Below are positions 38,345-47,386 of a stretch of 64,000 nucleotides of DNA, in pieces. The stretch's first letter is position 1. Each line of letters opens with the position of its first letter. The stretch comes from Pseudomonas putida (GTDB taxonomy: Bacteria; Pseudomonadota; Gammaproteobacteria; Pseudomonadales; Pseudomonadaceae). Made by a program: the position numbers and the translations under genes. Below the pieces are notes generated by a model. The model searched no databases, was not told where the DNA came from, and worked only from the letters and a program-made list of their open reading frames with translations. The stretch covers positions 186,001-250,000 of the forward strand of contig NZ_CP109603.1 in assembly GCF_025905425.1 (NCBI RefSeq), in the 5' to 3' direction.

Positions 38345-40429
38345 TCAGAACATGGAAACCTGATTGCGCTGTGCCTGCTTGAGGAAACTGGTCAGTTCGC
38401 GTGCCGAAAGCGGCTTGCTGTAGTGGTAGCCCTGACCCTCGTGGCAACCCTGGGCGATGATGTAGGTTTCCTGCTCGGCGGTCTCCACGCCCTCGGCGAT
38501 CACCTGCATGCCCAGGCTTTTACCCAGTTGGATGATGGCGCGGACGATGGTGGCGTCGTCATCGTCGTCGAGCAGGTCCTGGACGAAGCTCTTGTCGATC
38601 TTGATCTTGTCCAGCGGCAACGACTTCAGGTAACTGAGTGACGAATAGCCGGTGCCGAAGTCGTCGATGGCGATCAGCGCCCCGGAGCGGCGCAAGCTGA
38701 GCAGGTGCTGGGCAGCGGTGCTGATGTCTTCCATCAGGCCAGTCTCGGTCACCTCCAGCTCCAGGCTGCGGGGCGGCAGGCGGTAGGCCTGCAGCAGGTT
38801 GTTGACCACGCGGGGCAGTTCGCTGTGGTGCAGTTGCACGGTCGACAGGTTGACCGCCATGCGCAGGTCGCTGAAGCCCAGGTCGTGCCATTCGCGCAGT
38901 TGTCGGCAGGCCTGGTCGAGTACCCACTCGCCGATGGTGATGATGTTGCCGTTCTGCTCGGCCAGCGGGATGAACTGGTCGGGCGGGACCATGCCCAGCT
39001 CCGGGTGTTGCCAGCGCAGCAGGGCCTCGACGCCGACCACGCGGTGGTCGCGGTAGCTGATTTGCGGCTGATACACCAGGTACAGCTGATTGCGCGGCAG
39101 CGCTTCGCGCAGGTCTTTTTCCAACTCGCGGCGGCGACGCATCTCGCTGTCGACGCTGGCGATGTAGAACTGGTAGCGGTTGCGCGAGCGGGCCTTGGCC
39201 AGGGTCATGGTCTGTTCGGCTTTTTGCAGCAGCTTCTCGGTGCTGTCGCCGTCTTCGGGGAACAGGGTGATACCGATGGTGGCGCGCAGGCGGATCTGAT
39301 GGTGGTCGAGGTCGAACGGCACTTCCAGGTCGTCGAGGATGCTCTGGGCCAGTTCGGCAGCTTCGTAGGGCTGTTCGATATTGGCCTGGACCAGGGCGAA
39401 CTGGTCGCCCCCCAGACGCGCCAACGCCCCCAGGCGGCCACTGTGGGCGCGCAGGCGGTCGGCCAGGGCCAGCAGCAACTGGTCACCGACCTGGTAGCTG
39501 AACTGCTCGTTGATGCCTTTGAAATCGTCCAGGCCCACGCACAGCACCGCGACGCGATGTTGCAGGCGGCCGCCATCGACGAGGATCTTGTCCAGTTGCT
39601 GTTGCAGTTGCTGGCGATTCGGCAGGCCGGTGAGGAAGTCGTACTGAGCCATGCGTTGCAGGCTGTTCTCGGCTTCGTGGCGCAGGTGGGTATTGCGCTC
39701 GATGGAGGCCAGCAACTGGTTGGCGGTGTTGACCCACAGCCCCAGTTCGTTTTTCTCGTGGCCCTTGAGCAGCGGGATCTGGTGCTGGCTGGGGCGATCG
39801 GGGTTGATCTGGGTGAGATGCTCGATGATTTTCGACAGGGGCTTGGTCAACAACCAGTGGTAGACCAGGTACAGCACCAGGCCCATGGCCAGGGCACGCA
39901 GCACGCCGGAAATGAAGATGATCACGGCGTTGATCAGGAAGTCTTCGCCATACGACGAGGTGTCGAGGGTGATGCTCAGGTCGCCGTAGTATTCGCTGTA
40001 GGGGCCGCGGCCGACCAGCTGGGTGGTGTAGGTGCGTTCCTGGCCGAGGATCAGGTCGGTCAGCCAGCGCATGGACATGTCCTGTAGCGGGCGGGATTTT
40101 TCGGCCAGCATGGTTTCGTTGGGGTGACCGATGGACGCCATGCGCACCGATTCATCCTGGAACAGGCCTTCCATGACCTGCATGCCCATCTCCCGGTCAA
40201 GGCTGTACACCGCCTGGGTCGAAGGGTCGCGGAACATGTCGAGGATGCGCTGGGCATCGTTGTTGACAGCCTGGCGGGTCTTGTAGGTGTCGTAAACGAT
40301 TTGCGCACAACTGAGCACGACGCCCACCGCGAGCGCCGACAGCAGCACGACCCTGAGCAACTTGACCGACAAGCTGTTCCGCAATTCCAGCTTCAATGGG
40401 GTTTCCTTAATCCATGCGCGCGGCATCAT
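38345..40429 (-). CDS. bifA: Cyclic di-GMP phosphodiesterase BifA (degenerate GGDEF + EAL)
   Basis: Inner-membrane enzyme that hydrolyses c-di-GMP and so promotes motility and biofilm dispersal. The 694 residues hold an N-terminal anchor (about 20-45), periplasmic region, second helix (about 165-190), HAMP-like linker, GGDEF domain with degenerate active site GGDQF (RLGGDQFALV) and EAL domain with intact EALLRW, NLS, ETGLMED, DDFGTGYSSL and KIDKSFV. The ATG at 40429 is outermost; a TTG at 40396, preceded by AAGGAAA, would give 683 residues and may be the true start. Gene order matches P. aeruginosa PA4367. Confidence 0.93.
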   Translation of the reverse strand: MMPRAWIKETPLKLELRNSLSVKLLRVVLLSALAVGVVLSCAQIVYDTYKTRQAVNNDAQRILDMFRDPSTQAVYSLDREMGMQVMEGLFQDESVRMASIGHPNETMLAEKSRPLQDMSMRWLTDLILGQERTYTTQLVGRGPYSEYYGDLSITLDTSSYGEDFLINAVIIFISGVLRALAMGLVLYLVYHWLLTKPLSKIIEHLTQINPDRPSQHQIPLLKGHEKNELGLWVNTANQLLASIERNTHLRHEAENSLQRMAQYDFLTGLPNRQQLQQQLDKILVDGGRLQHRVAVLCVGLDDFKGINEQFSYQVGDQLLLALADRLRAHSGRLGALARLGGDQFALVQANIEQPYEAAELAQSILDDLEVPFDLDHHQIRLRATIGITLFPEDGDSTEKLLQKAEQTMTLAKARSRNRYQFYIASVDSEMRRRRELEKDLREALPRNQLYLVYQPQISYRDHRVVGVEALLRWQHPELGMVPPDQFIPLAEQNGNIITIGEWVLDQACRQLREWHDLGFSDLRMAVNLSTVQLHHSELPRVVNNLLQAYRLPPRSLELEVTETGLMEDISTAAQHLLSLRRSGALIAIDDFGTGYSSLSYLKSLPLDKIKIDKSFVQDLLDDDDDATIVRAIIQLGKSLGMQVIAEGVETAEQETYIIAQGCHEGQGYHYSKPLSARELTSFLKQAQRNQVSMF

Positions 40430-40610
40430 TTTGCCATCAATGAAACCAATACACTATCGGCCGGTGTGCCACGGACACAGCGCGAGAGGCGGGGTTGTCC
40501 TTGGCAGTATATCGGTCGCCAGGCCCTGCAACTTGAGTGCGCTGCATCAACTTTCCAGAGGTTTGATGTTAGCGCGCATTCCGGGCTGAGCAAGAGCCAT
40601 TGAAGGGGCA

Positions 40611-40642
40611 TAAAAAAACCCGGCACCAAGGCCGGGTTTTTC
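40611..40642 (-). terminator. sodB intrinsic terminator
   Basis: AAACCCGGC (40616-40624) and GCCGGGTTT (40631-40639) form a stem; the minus-strand T tract is the A run at 40612-40618. It lies just after the sodB stop. Confidence 0.88.
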
Positions 40643-40661
40643 ATTCAAGGCTGAATAGGCA

Positions 40662-41258
40662 TCAGGCCTTGAACGTGTTGCCTTCGAACTGTTCGGCAAC
40701 GAATGCCCAGTTGACCAGGTTCCAGAACGCCTCGACATACTTCGGACGTACGTTGCGGTAGTCGATGTAGTAGGCGTGTTCCCAGACGTCGCAGGTCAGC
40801 AGCGGGGTGTCGCCGTTGGTCAGCGGGTTGCCGGCGCCGATGGTGCTGGCCAGGGCCAGGGAACCGTCAGCTTTCTTGACCAGCCAGCCCCAGCCAGAGC
40901 CGAAGGTGCCAACCGAAGTCTTGGTGAACTCTTCCTTGAACTTGTCGAAGGAACCGAAAGCGGCGTTGATGGCTTCAGCCAAAGCACCGGTCGGTTGGCC
41001 GCCGGCGTTAGGTGCCAGGCAGTTCCAGTAGAAGGTGTGGTTCCAGACTTGAGCGGCGTTGTTGAAGATGCCACCCGAAGAGGTCTTGACGATCTCTTCC
41101 AGGGTTTTGCCTTCGAATTCGGTGCCTGGGACCAGGTTGTTCAGGTTCACGACATAGGTGTTGTGGTGCTTGTCGTGGTGATACTCCAGGGTTTCCTTGG
41201 AGATGTGCGGCTGCAGGGCATCGTGGGCGTACGGCAGCGGCGGCAATTCAAAAGCCAT
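40662..41258 (-). CDS. sodB: Iron superoxide dismutase SodB
   Basis: Cytoplasmic Fe-SOD that converts superoxide to peroxide and oxygen. 198 residues. The metal ligands are in place: His in [11 protein letters not shown], His in [11 protein letters not shown], and [13 protein letters not shown] with the Asp and His of the family signature. The Gln/Gly residues around FGSGWGWLV match the iron type. It is downstream of lysE on the same strand and has its own terminator. Confidence 0.97.
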   Translation of the reverse strand: MAFELPPLPYAHDALQPHISKETLEYHHDKHHNTYVVNLNNLVPGTEFEGKTLEEIVKTSSGGIFNNAAQVWNHTFYWNCLAPNAGGQPTGALAEAINAAFGSFDKFKEEFTKTSVGTFGSGWGWLVKKADGSLALASTIGAGNPLTNGDTPLLTCDVWEHAYYIDYRNVRPKYVEAFWNLVNWAFVAEQFEGNTFKA

Positions 41259-41463
41259 GGTGGATCTCCTGATTCAGGTCTATTTGCGGTTTGCGCAAGG
41301 CCGATCACGGGCGGCCCGATAAGCGTCGGCGAGTTTGTACTCTTTGCGACGCAAGGGCTGGATCATAGCACCGGGACTTGCGCATAACCACGCAACAAAG
41401 ATAGGGAATAGAGGTTCCAGAGCGGTTGGCCGCTGCCGACCAATGGCCAGTTAGCGCCCCCGG

Positions 41464-42063
41464 TCAGTTGAAGATCAGCTGCGCCGCCACCGCGAACATC
41501 ATCACCGCCACCATCAGGTCGAGCATCCGCCAGGTCGCTGGCCGTGCCAGCCACGGTGCCAGCCAGGCCGCGCCGATCGCCAAGGTCGAGAACCACAGCA
41601 ACGACGCACTGGCCGCCCCCGCCACGTAGGCCCCAGGCACCGTCTGCTGGGCACCGAGCGAGCCGATCAAGAGCACGGTGTCGAGGTACACATGGGGGTT
41701 GAGCAAGGTCACCGCCAGTGCACTGAGCAGCACCGCGCGGCGCGAGCGCATGCCCTGGCCTTGCTGATGTTGCAGGCTCTGTTTGGAACAGGCGCTGCGC
41801 AAGGCCTTGGCGCCGTACCAGAGCAGAAACACCGCGCCGCCCCAGCGGGCGATGGCCAGCAGGGTCGGGTTATGGGCCAACACCGTGGCCAGGCCGAACA
41901 CCCCGGCAGCCACCAGCAGGGCGTCACAGACGATGCACAGTGCGGCCACTGGCAGGTGATGCTCGCGGCGCAGGCTTTGCGCGAGGACAAAGGCGTTCTG
42001 TGCGCCAATGGCCATGATCAGGCCGAAGGCCACCAGCATGCCGTTCAGATAGCTTTGCCACAT
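41464..42063 (-). CDS. LysE/ArgO-family basic amino acid exporter
   Basis: A 199-residue inner-membrane protein with six hydrophobic helices and the LysE signature IMAIGAQNAFVLAQSLRREHHL and LNPHVYLDTVLLIGS. It exports lysine and/or arginine. The ATG at 42063 (MWQSYLNGM) follows GGAGTACCCCGCC; a longer frame to 42090 is less likely. It is divergent from the ArgP-like regulator, the classical pairing for lysine export. Confidence 0.9.
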   Translation of the reverse strand: MWQSYLNGMLVAFGLIMAIGAQNAFVLAQSLRREHHLPVAALCIVCDALLVAAGVFGLATVLAHNPTLLAIARWGGAVFLLWYGAKALRSACSKQSLQHQQGQGMRSRRAVLLSALAVTLLNPHVYLDTVLLIGSLGAQQTVPGAYVAGAASASLLWFSTLAIGAAWLAPWLARPATWRMLDLMVAVMMFAVAAQLIFN

Positions 42064-42166
42064 GGCGGGGTACTCCAGAAAAAGGACCATAAATGATGCT
42101 GGCTATTGTGGTGACTCGCGCTGTATAAGAAAAACAAATAAAGCTGATCTGGCATTAGGAAAATCG
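42064..42166. promoter_or_regulatory. Divergent lysE-argP promoter region
   Basis: A 103-bp, AT-richer gap between the two start codons. LysR-type regulators usually bind here to control both genes. No clear T-N11-A palindrome is visible by eye. Confidence 0.4.
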
Positions 42167-43057
42167 ATGTTCGACTACAAGCTGCTGGCCGCCCTCGCGG
42201 CGGTGATCGAACAAGGTGGCTTCGAGCGCGCGGCGCAGGTGCTTGGGCTGTCGCAATCTGCTATTTCCCAGCGCATCAAGTTGCTCGAAGCGCGGGTTGG
42301 CCAGCCCGTGCTGGTGCGTGCCACGCCACCGAGCCCGACTGAAGTCGGGCGCCAGCTGCTCAACCATGTGCAGCAGGTGCGTCTGCTTGAGCGCGACCTG
42401 CAACGCCAGGTGCCAGCGCTGGACGAGGAGGGCATGCCGGAGCGTTTGCGGATTGCCCTGAACGCCGACAGCCTGGCCACCTGGTGGGCGGGTGCGGTAG
42501 GGGCGTTCTGCGCCGAACAGCGGGTGTTGACCGACCTGGTGGTGGAAGACCAGGACGTGGGCCTCAAACGCATGCGTGCGGGTGAAGTGGCAGCCTGCCT
42601 GTGTGGCAGCGAACGGCCTGTGGCCGGCGCGCGCAGCCTGCCCTTGGGGGCGATGCGGTATCGGGCGCTGGCCAGCCCGTTGTTCATGGCGCGGCATTTC
42701 CCACAGGGGTTCGAGGTCAAGCGCCTGGCGCGTACGCCGGCGATCGTGTACGGCCCGGACGACTTCCTGCAACACCGCTACCTGGCATCGCTGGGCATCG
42801 AGGACGGTTTCTTGCACCACCTGTGCCCGTCGTCCGAAGGTTTTCTGCGCATGACTGAAGCCGGGCTGGGCTGGGGGCTGGTGCCGGAGTTGCAGGCCCG
42901 CGAACAACTGTCCTGCGGGCAATTGGTGGAAATATGCGCCGATACTCCCATCGATGTGCCGCTGTACTGGCATCATTGGCGCAATGGCGGGCAATTGCTC
43001 GCGCAATTGACCGATCACCTGCGGCACACGGCACGGCAATGGCTGGTGCCCTTGTAG
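42167..43057 (+). CDS. argP: LysR-family regulator ArgP (LysG-like)
   Basis: A 296-residue LysR-type protein. The N-terminal winged helix-turn-helix is at 3-60 (YKLLAALAAVIEQGGFERAAQVLGLSQSAISQRIKLLEARVG), with a co-inducer domain (about 90-290). ArgP/LysG binds lysine or arginine and switches on the exporter gene. The ATG at 42167 has TTAGGAAA upstream. Divergence from the lysE homologue makes the target likely. Confidence 0.9.
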   Translation: MFDYKLLAALAAVIEQGGFERAAQVLGLSQSAISQRIKLLEARVGQPVLVRATPPSPTEVGRQLLNHVQQVRLLERDLQRQVPALDEEGMPERLRIALNADSLATWWAGAVGAFCAEQRVLTDLVVEDQDVGLKRMRAGEVAACLCGSERPVAGARSLPLGAMRYRALASPLFMARHFPQGFEVKRLARTPAIVYGPDDFLQHRYLASLGIEDGFLHHLCPSSEGFLRMTEAGLGWGLVPELQAREQLSCGQLVEICADTPIDVPLYWHHWRNGGQLLAQLTDHLRHTARQWLVPL

Positions 43058-43106
43058 CCACGGCTGGCGTCAGTTGCATCTGAAATCTGGCAAGGCGGAG
43101 TCTTAC

Positions 43107-44111
43107 ATGCGAATTCTGGTCACCGGCGCGAGCGGCTTCATCGGCGGGCGCTTTGCGCGCTTCGCCCTGGAGCAGGGCCTTGACGTACGGGTCAGCGGCC
43201 GACGTGCCGAAGGTGTCGAGCACCTGGTCAAGCGCGGCGCGCAGTTCATCCCTGGTGACCTGGGGGATGCCGAGCTGGCCCGGCGCCTGTGCCAAGGTGT
43301 CGATGCGGTGGTCCATTGCGCGGGCGCGGTGGGCAACTGGGGGCGTTTCCAGGATTTTCACCAGGGCAATGTGGTGGTCACTGAAAACGTGGTCGAGGGT
43401 TGCCTGAAGGAGCATGTGCGGCGCCTGGTGCACTTGTCGTCGCCGTCGATCTACTTCAATGGCCGCTCGCGCCTGGACATCCGTGAAGACCAGGTGCCGC
43501 GCCGCTTCCATGATCACTATGCACTGACCAAGCACCTGGCCGAGCAGAAGGTGTTCGGTGCCCAGGAATTCGGCCTTGAGGTGCTGGCGCTGCGCCCGCG
43601 CTTCGTCACCGGGGCCGGTGATGCCAGTATTTTTCCACGGCTGATGCAGATGCAACGCAAGGGCCGCGTGGCAATCATCGGTAACGGCCTGAACAAGGTC
43701 GATTTCACCAGCGTGCACAACCTCAACGAAGCGTTGCTCAGCGCCCTGTTCGCCGACGATCGCGCCCTTGGCCAAGCCTACAACATCAGTAATGGCCACC
43801 CGCTGCCGCTGTGGGATGTGGTCAATTACGTGATGCGCCAGATGCAACTGCCCCAGGTTACCCGCTACCGCTCCTACCGCCTTGCCTACAGCATGGCCGC
43901 GTTGAACGAGGCCGCCTGCATGCTGTGGCCGGGCCGGCCACAGCCGACCCTGTCGCGCCTGGGCATGCAGGTGATGAGCCGCGATTTCACCCTGGACATC
44001 AGCCGCGCCCGGCAATACCTGGACTATCAGCCCAAGGTGAGCTTGTGGACGGCGCTGGACGAGTTCTGCGCCTGGTGGAAGCACCAGCCCGAAGGCCTGA
44101 AGATCGGCTGA
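43107..44111 (+). CDS. NAD-dependent epimerase/dehydratase (extended SDR)
   Basis: A 334-residue Rossmann-fold protein: GASGFIGGRFARF (residues 7-19) binds NAD(P), CAGAVGNWG follows, and the YALTKHL (YxxxK) motif forms the active site. It resembles 3-beta-hydroxysteroid/dihydroflavonol-reductase-like SDRs. The substrate is unknown. The ATG at 43107 has AAGGCGGAG upstream. It is 79 bp before the coiled-coil gene. Confidence 0.85.
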   Translation: MRILVTGASGFIGGRFARFALEQGLDVRVSGRRAEGVEHLVKRGAQFIPGDLGDAELARRLCQGVDAVVHCAGAVGNWGRFQDFHQGNVVVTENVVEGCLKEHVRRLVHLSSPSIYFNGRSRLDIREDQVPRRFHDHYALTKHLAEQKVFGAQEFGLEVLALRPRFVTGAGDASIFPRLMQMQRKGRVAIIGNGLNKVDFTSVHNLNEALLSALFADDRALGQAYNISNGHPLPLWDVVNYVMRQMQLPQVTRYRSYRLAYSMAALNEAACMLWPGRPQPTLSRLGMQVMSRDFTLDISRARQYLDYQPKVSLWTALDEFCAWWKHQPEGLKIG

Positions 44112-44190
44112 AGATGATGATGGTCATCAATGCGCCGTGCTTGCGGTTTATACTCGTGCCTCTTTGCGACTACCGCGGTTGAATGTATCC

Positions 44191-45105
44191 ATGCGTAACC
44201 ATGCTCACAATGACTACGATGACGTGCCTACCTTGCGGGCGGGCACCGTTGATGATGACGAACTGATGCCGGCGCACGTGGTGCGCAGCCGCCAGAAAGC
44301 CGCTCGCGGTACCAGCACGGCGCCGCTGTGGGCGTTGCTCGGGGCTTCGTTCATTGCATTGGCGGGGCTGGGCTGGTGGAGCTTCCAGCAGATCTCGCTG
44401 ATGGAGCAGCAACTGGTCGCAACCCAGGAAAGCTTTGCCCGCATCAGCGAAGAGGCAGCCGGGCGCCTGCAGGCGATCAGCGGCAAGGTGGCGGCCAGCG
44501 AGTCCAGCGTGACCACGGGTAGCGAGGAGCTGAAACTGCAGCTACGCCAGTTGCAGAAAGGCGTGGCCGGGCAGACTGGCGACCTGGGCAAGCGCCTGGA
44601 GCAGGTGCTGGCCGATACCCGTGAACAGCAAAAGGCCGTGACCGAGCTACAGACCCAATTGCAGGCGCAGTTGAAATTGGTGAACGGCGAACTGGCGGCG
44701 TTGAAGTCGGGCCAGGTCGATGGCGGCAAACTGGATACCCAGTTCAGCAAGCTGGATACCCAGCTCAACACGCTGGATACCCAGTTCAAGACCTTGACCA
44801 CTGATGTGGCAGCCTTGAAAGCAGCGCAGGTCGATGGCGGCAAGCTCGATGGGCAACTCAAGAGCCTGGGCAGCGATATAGCGGCGCTGAAGAAACAGGG
44901 CAACCCGAGTGCGGCGATCCAGAGCCTGGAACAGGACATGCTGGTGTTGAAGAGCCAGATCGACAATCGCCCGGCGGCTGCGGCGTCGTCGAGCGGTGCT
45001 TCGGTGCAGGAGTTCGATGCGTTCCGTGGGCAGATGACCCGTAGCATCAACACGCTGCAGAGCCAGATCCAGAACCTGCAGCAGCAGATCAACGCGCGGC
45101 CTTGA
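44191..45105 (+). CDS. Single-pass membrane coiled-coil protein
   Basis: 304 residues without a recognised domain. An acidic N-terminus (about 1-45) precedes one transmembrane helix (APLWALLGASFIALAGLGWWSF, about 44-65), then a long heptad-type coiled coil to residue 300. Two 25-30-residue stretches repeat: ALKSGQVDGGKLDTQF and ALKAAQVDGGKLDGQL, about 40 residues apart, with copies of LDTQF/LDTQLNT in between. Topology suggests a periplasmic coiled coil. It may be related to proteins sometimes labelled segregation ATPases because of coiled coils, but no ATP motif is present. Confidence 0.8.
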   Translation: MRNHAHNDYDDVPTLRAGTVDDDELMPAHVVRSRQKAARGTSTAPLWALLGASFIALAGLGWWSFQQISLMEQQLVATQESFARISEEAAGRLQAISGKVAASESSVTTGSEELKLQLRQLQKGVAGQTGDLGKRLEQVLADTREQQKAVTELQTQLQAQLKLVNGELAALKSGQVDGGKLDTQFSKLDTQLNTLDTQFKTLTTDVAALKAAQVDGGKLDGQLKSLGSDIAALKKQGNPSAAIQSLEQDMLVLKSQIDNRPAAAASSSGASVQEFDAFRGQMTRSINTLQSQIQNLQQQINARP

Positions 45106-45152
45106 ATACCCCGTGTAGCGGGTAGGAGCAGCACAAGGCTGCTCCTGCACGA

Positions 45153-46202
45153 TCACATCCGTGGGTAGTCGATATACCCCACCGGCCCCTTGCTATAGAA
45201 CGTTTCCGGGTGTGCCTGGTTCAACGGCGCATCCGCCGCCAGGCGTGCTGGCAGGTCCGGGTTGGCGATGAACGGCACACCGAACGCCACGGCGTCCGCC
45301 CGGCCATTGGCCAGCGCGGCACTGGCAGTGACCTTGGTGAAGCGCTCGTTGACAATGTAAGGGCCGCCGAACGCTTGCTTGATCAGCGGGCCGATGCTGT
45401 CGTCAGCTTCCTTTTCACGTGAGCAGATGAAGGCGATACCGCGCTTGCCCAGTTCGCCTGCCACGTAGGTGAAGGTCTCGGCCCGGTCGGCGTCGCCCAT
45501 GTCGTGTGAGTCGGCGCGCGGCGCCAGGTGTACGCCCACGCGGTTTGCCCCCCACACTTCAATGGCGGCGTCGGTTACTTCCAGCAGCAAGCGTGCGCGG
45601 TTTTCCAGTGAACCACCGTAGCGGTCGGTGCGCTGGTTGGTGCTGCTCTGCAGGAACTGGTCGAGCAGGTAGCCATTGGCACCGTGGATCTCCACGCCAT
45701 CGAAGCCTGCGGCCTTGGCGTTTTCGGCACCGCTGCGGTAGGCCTCGACGACATCGACGATCTCTTCGGTTTCCAGCGCACGCGGGGTCGGGTAGTCGCT
45801 GAGCGGGCGCACCAGGCTGACATGGCCTTTGGGTTGGATCGCGCTGGGTGCCACCGGCAGTTCGCCGTTCAGGTAACTGGGGTGCGAGATGCGGCCAACG
45901 TGCCACAGTTGCAGGAAGATGCGCCCGCCGGCGCCGTGCACGGCCTTGGTGACGTTGTTCCAGCCACGTACCTGTTCATCGTTCCAGATGCCAGGGGTGT
46001 CCGGGTAGCCGACCCCCATCGCCGTCACCGAAGTCGCTTCGCTGAGGATCAGCCCGGCACTGGCACGTTGCACGTAGTACTCGGCCATCAGCGCGTTGGG
46101 CACCCGGCCTTCATCGGCGCGGCAGCGGGTCAGCGGGGCCATGATGATGCGGTTGGGCAGTTGCAGGTCGCCCAGCGTGATCGGATCGAAGAGCGTAGTC
46201 AT
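45153..46202 (-). CDS. xenB: Xenobiotic reductase XenB (Old Yellow Enzyme family)
   Basis: FMN-dependent NADPH oxidoreductase of 349 residues that reduces nitrate esters, nitroaromatics and activated alkenes. The sequence follows Pseudomonas XenB closely: MAPLTRCRADEGRVPNALM, LWHVGRISHP, the substrate-binding HGANGYLLDQF (His-Asn pair) and GGSLENRARL. The C-terminus YIDYPRM is family-like. The gene is 12 bp after the ArsR-type gene's stop, on the same strand, so they form one operon with the repressor first. Confidence 0.93.
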   Translation of the reverse strand: MTTLFDPITLGDLQLPNRIIMAPLTRCRADEGRVPNALMAEYYVQRASAGLILSEATSVTAMGVGYPDTPGIWNDEQVRGWNNVTKAVHGAGGRIFLQLWHVGRISHPSYLNGELPVAPSAIQPKGHVSLVRPLSDYPTPRALETEEIVDVVEAYRSGAENAKAAGFDGVEIHGANGYLLDQFLQSSTNQRTDRYGGSLENRARLLLEVTDAAIEVWGANRVGVHLAPRADSHDMGDADRAETFTYVAGELGKRGIAFICSREKEADDSIGPLIKQAFGGPYIVNERFTKVTASAALANGRADAVAFGVPFIANPDLPARLAADAPLNQAHPETFYSKGPVGYIDYPRM

Positions 46203-46214
46203 GCGGTTTCCTTT

Positions 46215-46517
46215 TCAGAGCGCTTGGCTCAACTGTGCGAGGAAGGCCTGAATGGTCTCCTCATTGCGTTTGAAGAAGTGCCATTGGCCGATCTTCTGGC
46301 TGCTGATCAGGCCGGCGCGCTGCAAGATGGCCAGGTGGGCGGAGACGGTCGACTGCGACAGGCCGCAGCGTTGGTCGATCTGCCCGGCACAGACACCGTG
46401 TTCGGTGCTGTGGTGCTGGTCAGGAAACTGCGTAGCCGGGTCCTTCAGCCAGTCGAGGATTTCTCGCCGGACCGGGTGGGCCAGGGCTTTTATTATTTCG
46501 TCCAGATCGAGGGGCAT
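46215..46517 (-). CDS. ArsR/SmtB-family transcriptional repressor
   Basis: A 100-residue winged-helix protein (KALAHPVRREILDWLKDP; recognition helix AQIDQRCGLSQSTVSAHLAILQRAG, about 46-68; wing GQWHFFKRNEE). The single Cys pair arrangement expected of metal-sensing ArsR proteins is not clear, so it may sense a redox or electrophilic signal. The ATG at 46517 was chosen over an upstream start because it opens the conserved N-terminus. Inverted repeats just upstream are candidate operators. Confidence 0.87.
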   Translation of the reverse strand: MPLDLDEIIKALAHPVRREILDWLKDPATQFPDQHHSTEHGVCAGQIDQRCGLSQSTVSAHLAILQRAGLISSQKIGQWHFFKRNEETIQAFLAQLSQAL

Positions 46518-46570
46518 GGGGTAGGGCTCGTGGTGAAGCGGTAGCTCGCGACAGGGCAAAATGTAAATCG

Positions 46571-46586
46571 GTATTTCGCGATATAC
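46571..46586. promoter_or_regulatory. Candidate ArsR operator 1
   Basis: GTATTTCGCGATATAC is a 14-of-16-matching inverted repeat 54 bp before the ArsR start codon. The half-sites TATTTCG and CGATATA echo the stronger palindrome at 46621. Confidence 0.55.
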
Positions 46587-46620
46587 AAATATGAAGAGGT
46601 GCTGAGCTGAGCACTAATCG

Positions 46621-46644
46621 TTATATCGTGTCATGACGATATAA
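46621..46644. promoter_or_regulatory. Candidate ArsR operator 2
   Basis: TTATATCGT (46621-46629), spacer GTCATG, ACGATATAA (46636-46644): a perfect 9-bp inverted repeat between the ArsR gene and the divergent acpH gene, 26 bp before acpH. It could regulate either or both genes. Confidence 0.6.
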
Positions 46645-46669
46645 AGGGCGGCAGTGCTAAACTTGCGCC

Positions 46670-47254
46670 ATGAACTACCTCGCACACTTGCACCTGGGCG
46701 GCCCCGCGCCGCAGCAATTGCTCGGCAGCCTGTATGGCGATTTCGTCAAGGGCTCGCTGGAAGGGCGCTTTCCCCCAACGCTGGAAGCGGCGATCCGCCT
46801 GCACCGGCATATCGACAGCTATACCGACCGTCATCCCCTGGTACTGGCCGCGCTGGCCCGGTTTCCCGCGCAGCGGCGGCGCTTTGCCGGCATCGTCCTC
46901 GATGTGTTTTTCGACCATTGCCTGGCCCGGCATTGGGCGGACTATGCCGAGCAGCCGTTGCTGCAGTTCACCGGCGATTTCTATCGGGTGCTGCTGGCCG
47001 AGCCTGAGTTGCCGGGGCGTCTGGCGCGCATCGCGCCGTTCATGGCGGCGGATGACTGGCTGGGGGCGTATGGCGATTTTGAGATCTTGGAGCAGGTGTT
47101 CAACGGCATCGCGCGACGGCTGTCGCGGCCGGAGGGGATGAGCGGTGTGATGGGGGAGCTGGAGCGGTTGTATGAGCCGCTGATGGCGGATTTTCGTGAG
47201 TTTTATCCCCAGTTGCAGGCGTTTGCGGCGGCTGGGCGGGTGTCTGACAGTTGA
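46670..47254 (+). CDS. acpH: ACP phosphodiesterase AcpH (DUF479)
   Basis: Removes the 4'-phosphopantetheine group from acyl-carrier protein. 194 residues with the family's HD-like signature: MNYLAHLHLGG, GDFVKG, RLHRHIDSYTDRHPLV and DVFFDHCLARHW. The ATG at 46670 follows a promoter-like AT-rich stretch next to the ArsR-operator palindrome. It is divergent from the ArsR gene and ends in a REP pair. Confidence 0.9.
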   Translation: MNYLAHLHLGGPAPQQLLGSLYGDFVKGSLEGRFPPTLEAAIRLHRHIDSYTDRHPLVLAALARFPAQRRRFAGIVLDVFFDHCLARHWADYAEQPLLQFTGDFYRVLLAEPELPGRLARIAPFMAADDWLGAYGDFEILEQVFNGIARRLSRPEGMSGVMGELERLYEPLMADFREFYPQLQAFAAAGRVSDS

Positions 47255-47270
47255 GTTTTCGGTAGTTGGT

Positions 47271-47370
47271 GCCGGCCCTTTCGCGGGGCAAGCCCGCTCC
47301 CACAGGTACTCCATGCCATCAAGTCCAGTGGAGTATCTGTGGGAGCGGGCTTGCCCCGCGAAAGGGCCGG
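47271..47370. repeat. REP element pair (inverted)
   Basis: GCCGGCCCTTTCGCGGGGCA (from 47271) with an AGCCCGCTCCCACAGG tail, and an inverted copy ending CGCGAAAGGGCCGG at about 47370. It lies between acpH and the convergent olsA. Confidence 0.9.
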
Positions 47371-47386
47371 TACTGTCGAAGACGAA

